From positions 1 through 23,187 of the IMG/VR virus record IMGVR_UViG_3300020457_000104: a stretch of DNA of 23,187 nucleotides; one strand, written 5' to 3'. The notes beneath the pieces were generated by a model, which saw only the letters and a program-made list of their open reading frames with translations, did no database searches and was not told the origin of the DNA. Positions 1 to 11,037 of the stretch are shown piece after piece. This DNA is from a virus. Within the stretch, counting starts at the first letter, position 1; each line of letters opens with the position of its first letter. A program made the translations under genes and the position numbers.

Positions 1-3000
1 ATACACATGCAAGTGCAGACTAGTTCACAGGCTACACAAATAGGTTGGCCTAAAGAAGTGGTAGAAAGTGGTGGTACAAGTAGAACAGAATTACACAAAG
101 TCAACGCTACATACAACGGTGCTGGTCCAAGTCCATGGACTACGCAAATAGATGTTACAAACGGCTTTTTATCTCAAAATCCTTACATACGAAGTACTCA
201 ACAATCTAAGTATATAGAAAGCGCTTACGCACACGATTTAGCGAATAGACATACTAGCGATTTAATCGATAGTACAACTATTGCTAGTTTGAGTACGGCT
301 TTACCAACAGATGGTAGAAAAATAGAGGGTGCTAGATTATACGGTAAAGCACATGGTCATCACGTACACACAGGATATTCCTATGGCGGAACAACCAGTG
401 GACTTTCAACAGGATACAGTCTTACGCCTAGAACTAACGATTCTGTTGTTTTACATAAGCAAGCAAATGCAAAGCATTCGTTCACTAGAATACCTAGTAG
501 CAACGCAAACTCGTTTGTTAAGAAATTAATAGAACATAGAGAAGCAACAACTGGTTGTACGCTAAGAGACCCTTCTACATTCTTTGATACACCTGATGGT
601 ACTAGAGTTATACCTGCATTCTTGTGTCTAAAGGGTATTAGAAGTTCATCTTTAGATTTGACTAATCATACTGAGAGTAGATTACAACACCTACCACAAT
701 GGAAAGACATGGACTTTGTTAGACGTTTAACATTGGATTTAGGTGAGATTAGTCAAAAAGACGGTGTTGTAGATACATTGTCTGCAACAGAAGAGGCTGT
801 TAGATTAATCAATCAACACGCTGCACTAAACGGTAGACTGTTAACTGGTTCAGCGCACGACCCTTCACCGTTTTGGAATGTAGATAATGGTGACAAGGGT
901 ACACACATGGGGTACATACGCGCTCACATAGGTAGAGAAGTACAAGACCTAAACGGAGATACAGGATACACTATTGTCATTCATAGTACAGTGCCGGGCG
1001 CAAGTGGAAGAAACTTCTGTGTGTGGCTAGATAATAGTAAAGGGCAGAGTGTTTACCAGCCACAATTCTTAGTAGGACACGGCGGAAGATGGCGTAACTT
1101 TTGGGCGTTGCCTGACGAAAGAGAGGGTGAAAACATGCACCCAGCGCCTATGCCATTAAACAAACACGGTAGACCGTTTGCCCCGATTACCACACTACAA
1201 CAATACGTTACATCGGTAGAAAGCGGTGAAGAAATAGAAAGTGTCTCTGAGTTTGAAGATAGTAGCGTATTGAGAGCAGTGTCTGATTCTATAAGTGGTA
1301 AGAGTCATAACACAATAAACACAGAATCTTTAGACATTAAAGGTTCATCATCTTCATTAGTCAAGGGTTTAAGAGTTGGTAAAAAGGCTATCTCAAGAAT
1401 AAACTTTGGGGGATTAGTAGCAAGCGGTGTACCGGGATTTGCGCCCGATGTCGGAACTTGGGGTTTTGGTAAAATAGGTGAGACTAAGTTCAATAATAGG
1501 TATGGCGCATTTAACGCTCAAGGCACTGCTCATACTGGTTCAGATTATTCAAACCATGTGCCAACATCAAACATAATTTCTGATAATATAGGTAACGGAC
1601 AATTATACGGTTTTAGATTCAGAGACAACTTAGGTGTAGAAAACGGTATTAGATACATTTATCGTAAGATAGGTGAATCGTTTGCAAACAGTAATACTAC
1701 ATTACCTTCCACTATTGAAGATGAAGTATGCGTTTTCTTCGACGACAGGGATGTGGGACAGGGTGGATTTACGATAGGTAAACACATGCATGGTGTCGGT
1801 GATGCGACAGGCAGATTAGATACAGATGCAAGTGGTGTCACAGAAACATTGCAGTATTGGAAGGGCGCTAGATGGAGAGGCGTTAGTGCCCCAAATGCTG
1901 CACTTCTCGTTAGTGCTACTGAGGATACCAGCGCTAACACATTAGTAATAGCCTTTGACCAAGCGCCATATACAAGCGGTAACACCCCACTTAATTCTGC
2001 TTTTAACGTCAAAGGGGATATTTTGGGTTACTTGGGATTCCCGAAGAAAAACGGGATTATACAAATTACAGATTATGACGCGACGGCTGATGTTGGGATT
2101 ACAGTATCTTATACATCAAGAGACCACACTACATTTTACGGTTGTACTGGGTTAGTAGCATTACCGGATGAAGTATTAATTGCTTCTGTATTAAATTGGA
2201 CTACGCTTGTAACAGATGAGTTAATCGCTGCTGCAACTGCTGCTGCAATAAACGCAGGTAATGAAGTAAATACAGAAGAAGGACATGTGTTTGATTGTAG
2301 AGAGATGTATGCGACAGATGGTCGTACATTCGGTGAATGGGGTGTGAAAGAAGATGCAATACGAATTAGAGCCTATAACACTCAAAGTCCGATAGTACCT
2401 CTCAGTCAATCTTATACTAGCGTTGTGAAGAGAGATTACGGTATCCACGCTTCACACTTAGAGTTTGGCGAAGTGAGAAGAGTAGACAAGGTAACAAACG
2501 GTGAATGGGACTTCGATACTAGTGAAAGTGCTCGTCATGGCACAAGACCAGTAATTGATACAAATATAGATGCTAGTCAAGGCATCGATTGCGGTTATAT
2601 ACCGCATACATTACTTGAAATAACTACTGTATCAAAAGGTCCAAACTCAAACACAGCGTCACCTAATCTAGTTGATTCAACTAATACCCCGATTGATACT
2701 ACCGCTTGGAACGAAGGGCTAAAGGGTATACAATTTACACGTTCATCCGGTGACCACATACTACCGATGATTGATAATCCTCATGTGCACTTTGGAAGCA
2801 GTCAGAGTAGTTGGACTACCGAAGTGACACTGAGTGACAACGTAGACCCATTCCTGATACCATCGGGTGCAACGGCAAGCAACGTAATATTGCCAGTAGG
2901 CGAAAGAACAACCGTGTGGTTAGGAGACTATCCTATTGAGGCTGAAAGTCAAACAGGCTCTAATCCACGCACTAAAATTAGTTGGTTAACAGCAGATGCG

Positions 3001-6000
3001 GGAGGTAACTTTCCTCAATCTATGGCTAAAGCAAATATATTGCAACGACACAATAACAAAGAGTTCGATGGACTGCGCTCTATTGGTAGCGTATTTTCTG
3101 AGCCAATAGTCTACTTCCGTGGTGGTAAGAGTAGCAAAGACCACAGTGTACCGTTGTTCTTTGGTGGTGGATTTAGCGGTGTAACACTCGACGTAAACGA
3201 TGGTACACAGAACGACTATTCTACTTTCTACACCCATCCATATTCTACTGGACCGACTGGTGTTACTGGATTACAGAATGCAAATGAAATATCTACGAGT
3301 TACGCTATGTTAGACGGAAATGCAATGTTTGCTTTCTTCCCCGGCGCTGCGTTGTGTAATCAACATCGTGGTAGTATTACACCACCTGCATTCAATCAAC
3401 AGAACATACTAGCACCTGATTTATCTAAAGGGGGTGTGACATATAGTGCGGGTGAGATAAAAGCAAAGCCTGTACCGCTTGTATTGAGATTTGCTCATCC
3501 AACAGCGCGATATGAAGACCACGTAGACGGTACAGATAGTAAGACCACTTACCTCATATTTGGTCCGGGTCAAGCGTTTCCATTTACACAAGAAGTAGCA
3601 GATGCGGATAGCGGTAATGCTGCTAATACCAAAGAGCCGTTTCCGGGTAGAGTGGTTGTAAGCGGTAACACATGGGCTTCTATACCATTAGACGAATCAA
3701 TAGCCAATTCAAGACACGTATTCCCAAATCATATTGTTAATGAAAAATACAATTTCATGCCACCGAGCAAGGTATACTATGACGCTACTGCGGGCTTCCA
3801 TTGGAGAGCGATGGTGAATTGGGAAAGCCCTGCTGGTTACTGTTGGAAGGGTAAGTTCTCACAAAGACCTGAACATGGTAGGCACTACGGTCAACAGTTC
3901 AACGACGACACACCGCACGATGTTACAGGCACAGCGCAAATAGGATATGACTTAACACATATACATCCTAAGATGCATACGCCTACTATCGGATTCGGTA
4001 TTACTATGGCAGCAGATACAGTATGGCACATGGATGGCGGTTTTCATCCGGGCGGCTCATGGTTAGACAACCAAATTACATTTAATCCACCACACGCGGG
4101 TAAATCTGCTGCTAGAGTATTGAGTAGCAATTGGGAACGTGCGAATCAAATACATCCTACTGCGTTTAGAACTTCGGGCGTGCTTACAGGTCGCATTCTA
4201 GATTACATAGGGAATGGTAGCGAAGCCGTAGCAACAGCAGATGCAAAGATGGAATACATCGTAGTAGATGCGACACGTTGTCAGAACGGTGAAGAACTCG
4301 CTACTGTACTAGGCGCTGCAATAAACGCATTCCCCGGCGCTGGGGCACTCAAGTCTCTCGGTGGCACACACATGCCGTCTATGGGTAATGCAATGCGTCA
4401 AGATAGATACGGGTGGATACCACTTGCTGGCACATCCACTTACGTAAATAATAGTGCTACTGGCAATTACATAGATAGCCCATCGAGTGGTTCACAAACA
4501 ACATTAGAACAATTACCTACATCGGGTTGGGTTAGATTACATCAAGGGACTAACACTAGATTCGCTTGCTATCACTCTAGGGAAGTATTAGCGGATAGTA
4601 GCGATTGGAAAGTTAGATTCTATCTTGCACCTAATAGATTAAACGGCCTAAATAAACTAGAAGCGCCTGAAACGTGGGAAGTACTCAAAGATGGAAGTGG
4701 GTCTTTCAGTGAGGCTATTTCTAGTTCTTATACTCTTTATGTATGGAGCAAAGCAGGTACAATGCGTTTCAATAACGAGAATGTATCAGCACGTGACCAT
4801 ATGACGCAAGTTCACTTCTCAGGTATTGTAGATGCTGTTGATAGAACAAGGCCAATAGGTGCAATAGGTTGGCATGGTGAGAGATATTCTTATCTGAATA
4901 GTTTGAAGATAACTAAGAACACAAGCGGTACAGGATATGCTGCTGGATTAGGTGCATACCATGAGATGCTTAACTTCTCACCATACGGAACTGCTGGTAC
5001 AGTAATGAATGTGCATAGCAACATACCTGTTGTAGCACCTATGCAGGGTAGTCCCGAAAGCACACCTACAATTGACGGTATAGGAAACGCATTAGGTACA
5101 CATTTAGTTAAATCAGGCTTTTATTCTAAATTAGATTTAACAAGTGGTAGTAGTGCTGGTTTAGGTTGGGATACTTACACTTACAACTTCAATGATACAG
5201 ATGAAGCGGGTAACGCTAATCAATGGGTCGCACCTACTAACTACACCGCTACATTACCTAAGGAACTAACAACACCACAAGGGTTGTACAGTAGCGCATT
5301 CCTAGTTGTCAGTTACGAGTGTGAGAGTTCATTAATTGCAAAGTTCGACAGAGATGCAATAACTGCAAACGGTGACTGGTTACAAGTCATAGGACAAGGT
5401 ACTAACCCAATCACATACGCTGGTACTACACAATGGGATGAAAGATTCCACGGTCAAGATAGATTCATCGCACCCGCAAACGCTGGACCGAATGTAGAGG
5501 CTCTAATCGTTGAAGGTACAACTGTACCTGTCGGTACACCGTCTAATGGGGACTGGGCTGATACTTTATTCTCAGGCGGCTCAGGCTCATACTTTTACAG
5601 TACCACACCTACTGATTTGAAGTTGCAAAACGCTACACCGGGTCTAAACAAGACAGGTGATTTACTGTTCGACCTAGACCACTCTGTTGGTTCTGCATTA
5701 TTACATACAGACGATGCATACCGAAACGTATCTACTGACAAATACTCAGGTACAGACCACAGCGATGGGTGGCCTAACAAATATTGGATGGGAGATGTGA
5801 ACGCATTACAAATGTATAGAGATTCAGCCGCAAAGAACTTTTCAGTAGAGAACATAGTGTGGAAGAGAATGGATGGCGGTAACCTTAGTATGCCAGCAAT
5901 CAACGCTCGCGGTCTTGGCGCAGTGCCATGGATGACACGTGTGAAGAGTAACACCGCATACCAAACAGGTGAGAAGATATACGGTAACGTAAGGTTCTCT

Positions 6001-9000
6001 TTTGAGACCACAAATAGCGCTATGATGCCTATACTACAAGCACAAGAGTTAGCGCACCCCGAACTTATGCGTAAGCACCCATACAAGATTGGTAACGTGT
6101 TAAACATACCAAATGAAGAGATACAGTTCCAAAGCATCACCGTAAGAGATGAGACGGGGCAAGTACACAAGATAGAGGGCGGTAGTCCACTGGGGACTAT
6201 CATACGTGGATTCCGTATACCTGAGAACAGAGGTGTGAAAGGTAACGCACCTGCGCTTGCTAACAGTGGCAAGATACCTAACTTGAAGGTACAGTTACCT
6301 GACCCTAACAGTATACCGGGCAACATAGTTGTACGTTCAGGATTCGACCCAATACAAGCGTACCAACATGAAACAATCGGTACAGGTGGTATGATACACC
6401 CTGATATGGGTGAGAACCACATAGGACATCTATTCGACAACAGTGTAGCAAGCCCACGTCAAGCACCTACATATGAGAACCACAATTGGGAACGCATCAA
6501 TCCAGTAACCTTTGATTCAGAACTAGGTGCATGGAATGACAACTCTCCATTGCAGACTAGTTATGAGTTACATGACCGCACATTATTCTTCCATGTCACA
6601 AAGATGGGGCACACGCATACACATAGATATCCAACTGTCTATACACACGCAGGTGGTGTAGAGACCGACATAGTATCTGTTACTGCATGGGATTCTAGCA
6701 CTAATGTATTAACAGTAGACGCTACATTAGATGTGCAAGTATTCGATGCTGGATTTGGTACTAAAGAAGATACTCGCAAGTTCCTACGTGTGTACAACCC
6801 GACAACTGATGAAGGCGCTGTATGTACGTATATAGCACAAAACGATGCCACCATAGATGTTGTTGGAGATGTCAACTTCGCCACATTCATGGCAGGTCAA
6901 ACTGTTACAAATCTAAAGGTAGTACCTTCGTATTACATACCTGCTGGAAGCAACAGGTTCTTCGCAGCACGTCGATTACGCGACCACGCTGAGGTTAGCG
7001 GTAACTCTCCTGATATGGCTAACACGTTGTACTATGTATCAGGACAGACAATAGGATACGACGCATATAGTAAGCCTGTGTTGACACCTATGCCATTCCC
7101 AAGAATGGGACACCACTTCGTCACCCCAACAATGCCGATGTTGCCCGGACACTGGGCACACCCTGCTTACCAAAGTCTATACAGAAGACATTTGATTGAT
7201 TACCAAATGACAAATGGTTTTGTTGATTCTAGTAACTTTGCTAGTTATGCAACTGCTACAAATAATAAAAGTGACATTAACTCTTCATTTAATTTAGATA
7301 ATAATTTACACGCTATGGACGCTGAGATTAACTTTAGTGGGATAAATGCAGCCCCCAGTGGTCCCAGCGACATACACGGGGGCGCATTCACCCTTATGTT
7401 CGAGAGCGGTGTGAAATATGACGGTTACGGTGTTTTAGCGTCATCAGACGGTACAAGCACAACTTTAGCAGCGACAGTAAATAAAGCCGGAGGACACAGT
7501 ATTGTACTTGAGGCCGCTAGTGAATATACACAAGGTAGACACTTCCCTGACCCTGCGGAAGTGGGCGCTTACCAAATAGTCATACAACCTAATGTGTTCC
7601 ATAATCAGTTAGTCGGTTACCATAATAATTCAGGCGCTGCATTAACCAGTCAGCAGATAAACACGGTTATTGGGATAAAAATGGATAGTGATGGTAATGT
7701 AGACCGTACTAAGGGAGGTATGACATTAGTGTTAGCAAAAGCAACACAAGCAGATGTACGTGGTTGTGAAGTATTCATCAATGAAGCGATATTAGATATT
7801 AGTAATGACCAAGGTAGTCAATTTACGAACATACCACCGTTGATGTTGTATAACCATGTAGGCGTACAATTAACAGAAAGCCCCGCATTTACTAGAAAGG
7901 GTTTTCCATATAGCACAATGTTTAGCGATGCGACCCCTGCACACACTTTGCATATACCGTGGTGGAGCATATTACACAAGAATGCAATCAAACATAATGG
8001 GTCAGCAGTTTCAGAAGCAACAAATTATAGAAAACTATCTCAATATAGTCCCGAAGATTACTATATGTTTATGAGAAGTACCTTCGGAAGTATAGGAAGT
8101 CAGTTAACAATTAACGGATATACTTCTTTGTACTTTGACATATACGATAAATACAATAAAAGTATAAGTCTAAATCCAAAATGTACTGTTGTATCTTTCA
8201 ATACTAGCGGAACAATAGTTGTAGATAACGCAAATACGTTCCCAATGTATCCTTACTATAAACAAGAAGTGCAGTATACGGGCAAGAATGGAACTATCTA
8301 TTCTAAAGAACTAACAAGTGTTAGCGGAGATACGGCTGCAACAATCAATATACCCAAAACATTGACATTAGGTGCTAAATCAGGCGCTGATGGTTTTTGG
8401 GATAACATATATGATGGTGCAATACTTACTTTAACACACAGTTACAATACATTACCAGCAGGTGAAATACTTACAAATAAACGTAAGAGTGTATTTGCGA
8501 ATATATTACCTGATATAATTAATGGTAATCAAGATACATATAGTAATCATGTACCTGATGCATTCCTATGTATGTGGCATCCTAACCTCGGTAGACCTAA
8601 TACATACTTCTCAGATAATACATCTCGTAGTTGGAAAGGTAATGCAGTTAACAAAGCAGCATATAATTCATTACCTGAACATTTTGAAACTATACATTAT
8701 CACGATTTTACACATGCAATAAGTACAGGTCCATTTGATTTCTTAATTAAGAGACCTAATGTAAGTAAAACAGGTGAAGTGATATCTAATAGTAATACAC
8801 ACGATGCTGGTGGAACTAATTTAATGCTTAGTGGATATTGGCCTTGTGGTAGTCGTGGTGGCCCACATGCGAGTAAACTAGACTTATACGGTATGGCATC
8901 TATACCATGGAATGTGCATGAAACGTCCACAAGTGCTGATTTTGCTTCTAATAGCAACTTCCAATGGGTAGATGCTGACGATGATGGTAGTTATGCGGTA

Positions 9001-11037
9001 TCTTCGGGTATTACAACTGGGGCTATGGACCAGTATAGAAGAAGGCCGTATGGTTACCGTAACGCTGTACGTCAAGCCTATAACAGACCAAGATACGATA
9101 TCAACAGCGTGCGCGCGATATACGAAGCAGACGCTTCAAGCGCTGCTGGTACTAACACTCTGAACTACGATGCGGGTCCACTTGTACAGACCGAGGCATA
9201 CAGCAATGCATGGAGCGATGGTAGTAGCAACGCATCTAAACCTACAACATACGTTGGGGTTATGGAGAGGCAGACTAACTTTACAGGAATGTTAAATCAA
9301 GACCAAGAGGGTTGGCAAGTAAGATATAGCGATGGAAGAAGGATGACTAGACCATTCGGAACACCAGTACGTACAATACGAAATCCAGCACGTACTGAAA
9401 GAGATTGGTGGGGCGATGAAGAAGGTAAAGGGGAAACAAGCCTTTCTGTGGCCTCTCAGTACTATCTGATAGATTGGTGGGGCAATGAGCGTGGAGAGGC
9501 TGTAAGACGTGCCCCAGTGCGTGGATTCGGTATTAGACCATCATGGGACTGTGGCGACGCATATGACAACGGTAGCAATACCGCACATGCGCGTATTTGG
9601 AATGGCGGTAAGCCTCTATTCAATCTGAAAGGTATAGCGGATTTAACTAACGGAAATATATCGGTAACTGCCGGATACACAATACCTAGATTCGGCGGTG
9701 TGCTGAATAACGTCAACAACAATAATTCTAATGCATTAGTAGACGTGTTTGCCCCCGTACATTCACTGCGTGTAGGCGATATGGGTAATGGAAGAGGCGT
9801 AAGATACCCAACTGCGTTTAACGAAGAGATACTCACAGAACTGTCAACACCAGTGCACAAAACAGGTGTAGTTCTCAGTCATAATACTGCTGAACCATTG
9901 TTCGGAGATGGGCTGTTACGCCCGCGTAACGCTGTACTGCAAGCCGATGAAGTCAAGAGGGGTATTAGTTCTAAACTCGGTATAGATGATAATGGATTAC
10001 TAAAATCGGAAGCAACAGTGAGTGATAGAATAGAAGAGATAGTTGGTACAAGCGTACACAAAGATGTTATTTCGCGCACTAGCCCAAGAATCGGAATAGA
10101 TGCACAAGTTGTAGAAGGTATAGAACAGAATCACGTAGTCATCAACACGGAAGCGCATAGTTTACACACTGATAGAAATGTAGGTCAGAGAGTTATACTA
10201 GAAGGTGCAATGCAAGTCGAAGGTAGTTTAGCAAATGCAGACTACACAATAATAGGATTTGCAAGGCAGAGTGCTGGCTCTACAATTTCTGCTGTACATA
10301 GATACTCACATACTAATGTGTTCAGACCATATGGTGGTTCATACATAATTGAGACAAAGAGTTATGCTGGACTGTTTGACGATACTGGTTGGGGCGTTTC
10401 ATCCTTGACTGGTAGCAATGACACTAGCAATCCTTACCAAGACGTTGACCAATACAATACAGATAGTGTGAGAAATAATGAGAACGATAACATTGTAAAG
10501 TTCTTAGTTAGACCAGTAAGAGTCTTAGACGCTAAACACGCGGAAGTATATCGCATACACAACTCATTGAATAGTGCCTCGCCTCAATACACTCAAAATT
10601 ATCTACATGCAACATCCGGTGGCAAGTATGGTATATTCACATATGAAGTGGAAAACGGCAGAGCACCTACTGCAAATCTACCAACTGGTAGAAGCATACC
10701 TGATGGTAACGGACCATATATCCCTATATTCGTATTCGACCATACGGCTGCATTCACCACACCTACTAGTTTTGGTCCTAAATTATTAGGTACGGGCGTG
10801 AGCGGATTTGATAATACAAGTTTGAAAACTAGCGTATCTAGAGTTATCATAAGTGAAAACACACTACAACATCATCGCTCAGATGCAGCAAGAAGAAGGC
10901 AAGAAAAAGATACAGACGATGAACTCAAAAGAAGCGACTTTGCCGTAAAACCTAGATTTAGCCAGTCATTACACAATAAAGGGCACAAAGGTGATGTGGA
11001 CTTCAATGTCACAGACCATAGCGGAGATGGTGCGTGA
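1..11037 (+). CDS. Giant virion structural protein (5' end open), at least 3,676 aa
   Basis: One uninterrupted frame fills nearly half the window. The first in-frame ATG is at 7, but the frame is open to base 1, so the true start may lie upstream. Residue numbers here count from that ATG. I recognise no named family. The protein is rich in Gly, Asn, Thr, Ser, Tyr and His, poor in Cys, and has no obvious signal peptide, membrane segment or long heptad coiled coil, which argues against a tape-measure protein. Visible landmarks are an Ala-rich patch near 740, an HTHTH cluster at 2202-2206, two DWWG(D/N)E motifs at 3133 and 3156, and a charged C-terminus (about 3624-3676, with an ARRRQEKD stretch). 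It precedes a hub-like protein in the same operon, so a giant tail, baseplate or surface protein is the likely role. Base composition changes sharply inside the ORF (AT-rich at about 7190-8960). Coding status is certain; function is inferred from context. Confidence 0.85.
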   Translation: MHMQVQTSSQATQIGWPKEVVESGGTSRTELHKVNATYNGAGPSPWTTQIDVTNGFLSQNPYIRSTQQSKYIESAYAHDLANRHTSDLIDSTTIASLSTALPTDGRKIEGARLYGKAHGHHVHTGYSYGGTTSGLSTGYSLTPRTNDSVVLHKQANAKHSFTRIPSSNANSFVKKLIEHREATTGCTLRDPSTFFDTPDGTRVIPAFLCLKGIRSSSLDLTNHTESRLQHLPQWKDMDFVRRLTLDLGEISQKDGVVDTLSATEEAVRLINQHAALNGRLLTGSAHDPSPFWNVDNGDKGTHMGYIRAHIGREVQDLNGDTGYTIVIHSTVPGASGRNFCVWLDNSKGQSVYQPQFLVGHGGRWRNFWALPDEREGENMHPAPMPLNKHGRPFAPITTLQQYVTSVESGEEIESVSEFEDSSVLRAVSDSISGKSHNTINTESLDIKGSSSSLVKGLRVGKKAISRINFGGLVASGVPGFAPDVGTWGFGKIGETKFNNRYGAFNAQGTAHTGSDYSNHVPTSNIISDNIGNGQLYGFRFRDNLGVENGIRYIYRKIGESFANSNTTLPSTIEDEVCVFFDDRDVGQGGFTIGKHMHGVGDATGRLDTDASGVTETLQYWKGARWRGVSAPNAALLVSATEDTSANTLVIAFDQAPYTSGNTPLNSAFNVKGDILGYLGFPKKNGIIQITDYDATADVGITVSYTSRDHTTFYGCTGLVALPDEVLIASVLNWTTLVTDELIAAATAAAINAGNEVNTEEGHVFDCREMYATDGRTFGEWGVKEDAIRIRAYNTQSPIVPLSQSYTSVVKRDYGIHASHLEFGEVRRVDKVTNGEWDFDTSESARHGTRPVIDTNIDASQGIDCGYIPHTLLEITTVSKGPNSNTASPNLVDSTNTPIDTTAWNEGLKGIQFTRSSGDHILPMIDNPHVHFGSSQSSWTTEVTLSDNVDPFLIPSGATASNVILPVGERTTVWLGDYPIEAESQTGSNPRTKISWLTADAGGNFPQSMAKANILQRHNNKEFDGLRSIGSVFSEPIVYFRGGKSSKDHSVPLFFGGGFSGVTLDVNDGTQNDYSTFYTHPYSTGPTGVTGLQNANEISTSYAMLDGNAMFAFFPGAALCNQHRGSITPPAFNQQNILAPDLSKGGVTYSAGEIKAKPVPLVLRFAHPTARYEDHVDGTDSKTTYLIFGPGQAFPFTQEVADADSGNAANTKEPFPGRVVVSGNTWASIPLDESIANSRHVFPNHIVNEKYNFMPPSKVYYDATAGFHWRAMVNWESPAGYCWKGKFSQRPEHGRHYGQQFNDDTPHDVTGTAQIGYDLTHIHPKMHTPTIGFGITMAADTVWHMDGGFHPGGSWLDNQITFNPPHAGKSAARVLSSNWERANQIHPTAFRTSGVLTGRILDYIGNGSEAVATADAKMEYIVVDATRCQNGEELATVLGAAINAFPGAGALKSLGGTHMPSMGNAMRQDRYGWIPLAGTSTYVNNSATGNYIDSPSSGSQTTLEQLPTSGWVRLHQGTNTRFACYHSREVLADSSDWKVRFYLAPNRLNGLNKLEAPETWEVLKDGSGSFSEAISSSYTLYVWSKAGTMRFNNENVSARDHMTQVHFSGIVDAVDRTRPIGAIGWHGERYSYLNSLKITKNTSGTGYAAGLGAYHEMLNFSPYGTAGTVMNVHSNIPVVAPMQGSPESTPTIDGIGNALGTHLVKSGFYSKLDLTSGSSAGLGWDTYTYNFNDTDEAGNANQWVAPTNYTATLPKELTTPQGLYSSAFLVVSYECESSLIAKFDRDAITANGDWLQVIGQGTNPITYAGTTQWDERFHGQDRFIAPANAGPNVEALIVEGTTVPVGTPSNGDWADTLFSGGSGSYFYSTTPTDLKLQNATPGLNKTGDLLFDLDHSVGSALLHTDDAYRNVSTDKYSGTDHSDGWPNKYWMGDVNALQMYRDSAAKNFSVENIVWKRMDGGNLSMPAINARGLGAVPWMTRVKSNTAYQTGEKIYGNVRFSFETTNSAMMPILQAQELAHPELMRKHPYKIGNVLNIPNEEIQFQSITVRDETGQVHKIEGGSPLGTIIRGFRIPENRGVKGNAPALANSGKIPNLKVQLPDPNSIPGNIVVRSGFDPIQAYQHETIGTGGMIHPDMGENHIGHLFDNSVASPRQAPTYENHNWERINPVTFDSELGAWNDNSPLQTSYELHDRTLFFHVTKMGHTHTHRYPTVYTHAGGVETDIVSVTAWDSSTNVLTVDATLDVQVFDAGFGTKEDTRKFLRVYNPTTDEGAVCTYIAQNDATIDVVGDVNFATFMAGQTVTNLKVVPSYYIPAGSNRFFAARRLRDHAEVSGNSPDMANTLYYVSGQTIGYDAYSKPVLTPMPFPRMGHHFVTPTMPMLPGHWAHPAYQSLYRRHLIDYQMTNGFVDSSNFASYATATNNKSDINSSFNLDNNLHAMDAEINFSGINAAPSGPSDIHGGAFTLMFESGVKYDGYGVLASSDGTSTTLAATVNKAGGHSIVLEAASEYTQGRHFPDPAEVGAYQIVIQPNVFHNQLVGYHNNSGAALTSQQINTVIGIKMDSDGNVDRTKGGMTLVLAKATQADVRGCEVFINEAILDISNDQGSQFTNIPPLMLYNHVGVQLTESPAFTRKGFPYSTMFSDATPAHTLHIPWWSILHKNAIKHNGSAVSEATNYRKLSQYSPEDYYMFMRSTFGSIGSQLTINGYTSLYFDIYDKYNKSISLNPKCTVVSFNTSGTIVVDNANTFPMYPYYKQEVQYTGKNGTIYSKELTSVSGDTAATINIPKTLTLGAKSGADGFWDNIYDGAILTLTHSYNTLPAGEILTNKRKSVFANILPDIINGNQDTYSNHVPDAFLCMWHPNLGRPNTYFSDNTSRSWKGNAVNKAAYNSLPEHFETIHYHDFTHAISTGPFDFLIKRPNVSKTGEVISNSNTHDAGGTNLMLSGYWPCGSRGGPHASKLDLYGMASIPWNVHETSTSADFASNSNFQWVDADDDGSYAVSSGITTGAMDQYRRRPYGYRNAVRQAYNRPRYDINSVRAIYEADASSAAGTNTLNYDAGPLVQTEAYSNAWSDGSSNASKPTTYVGVMERQTNFTGMLNQDQEGWQVRYSDGRRMTRPFGTPVRTIRNPARTERDWWGDEEGKGETSLSVASQYYLIDWWGNERGEAVRRAPVRGFGIRPSWDCGDAYDNGSNTAHARIWNGGKPLFNLKGIADLTNGNISVTAGYTIPRFGGVLNNVNNNNSNALVDVFAPVHSLRVGDMGNGRGVRYPTAFNEEILTELSTPVHKTGVVLSHNTAEPLFGDGLLRPRNAVLQADEVKRGISSKLGIDDNGLLKSEATVSDRIEEIVGTSVHKDVISRTSPRIGIDAQVVEGIEQNHVVINTEAHSLHTDRNVGQRVILEGAMQVEGSLANADYTIIGFARQSAGSTISAVHRYSHTNVFRPYGGSYIIETKSYAGLFDDTGWGVSSLTGSNDTSNPYQDVDQYNTDSVRNNENDNIVKFLVRPVRVLDAKHAEVYRIHNSLNSASPQYTQNYLHATSGGKYGIFTYEVENGRAPTANLPTGRSIPDGNGPYIPIFVFDHTAAFTTPTSFGPKLLGTGVSGFDNTSLKTSVSRVIISENTLQHHRSDAARRRQEKDTDDELKRSDFAVKPRFSQSLHNKGHKGDVDFNVTDHSGDGA

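Noticed and set aside
5595-6440. 281-aa open frame on the - strand inside the giant ORF
   Set aside because: It lies wholly antisense to the long + frame, has no SD, and reads as low-sense Ser/Pro/Cys-rich translation. It is a by-product of codon bias.
1-11037. Tape-measure protein as identity of the giant ORF
   Set aside because: No long heptad or Ala-rich helical stretches and no transmembrane helices; the composition is beta/Gly/Asn-rich. The gene also precedes a hub, so order alone would have allowed the idea.
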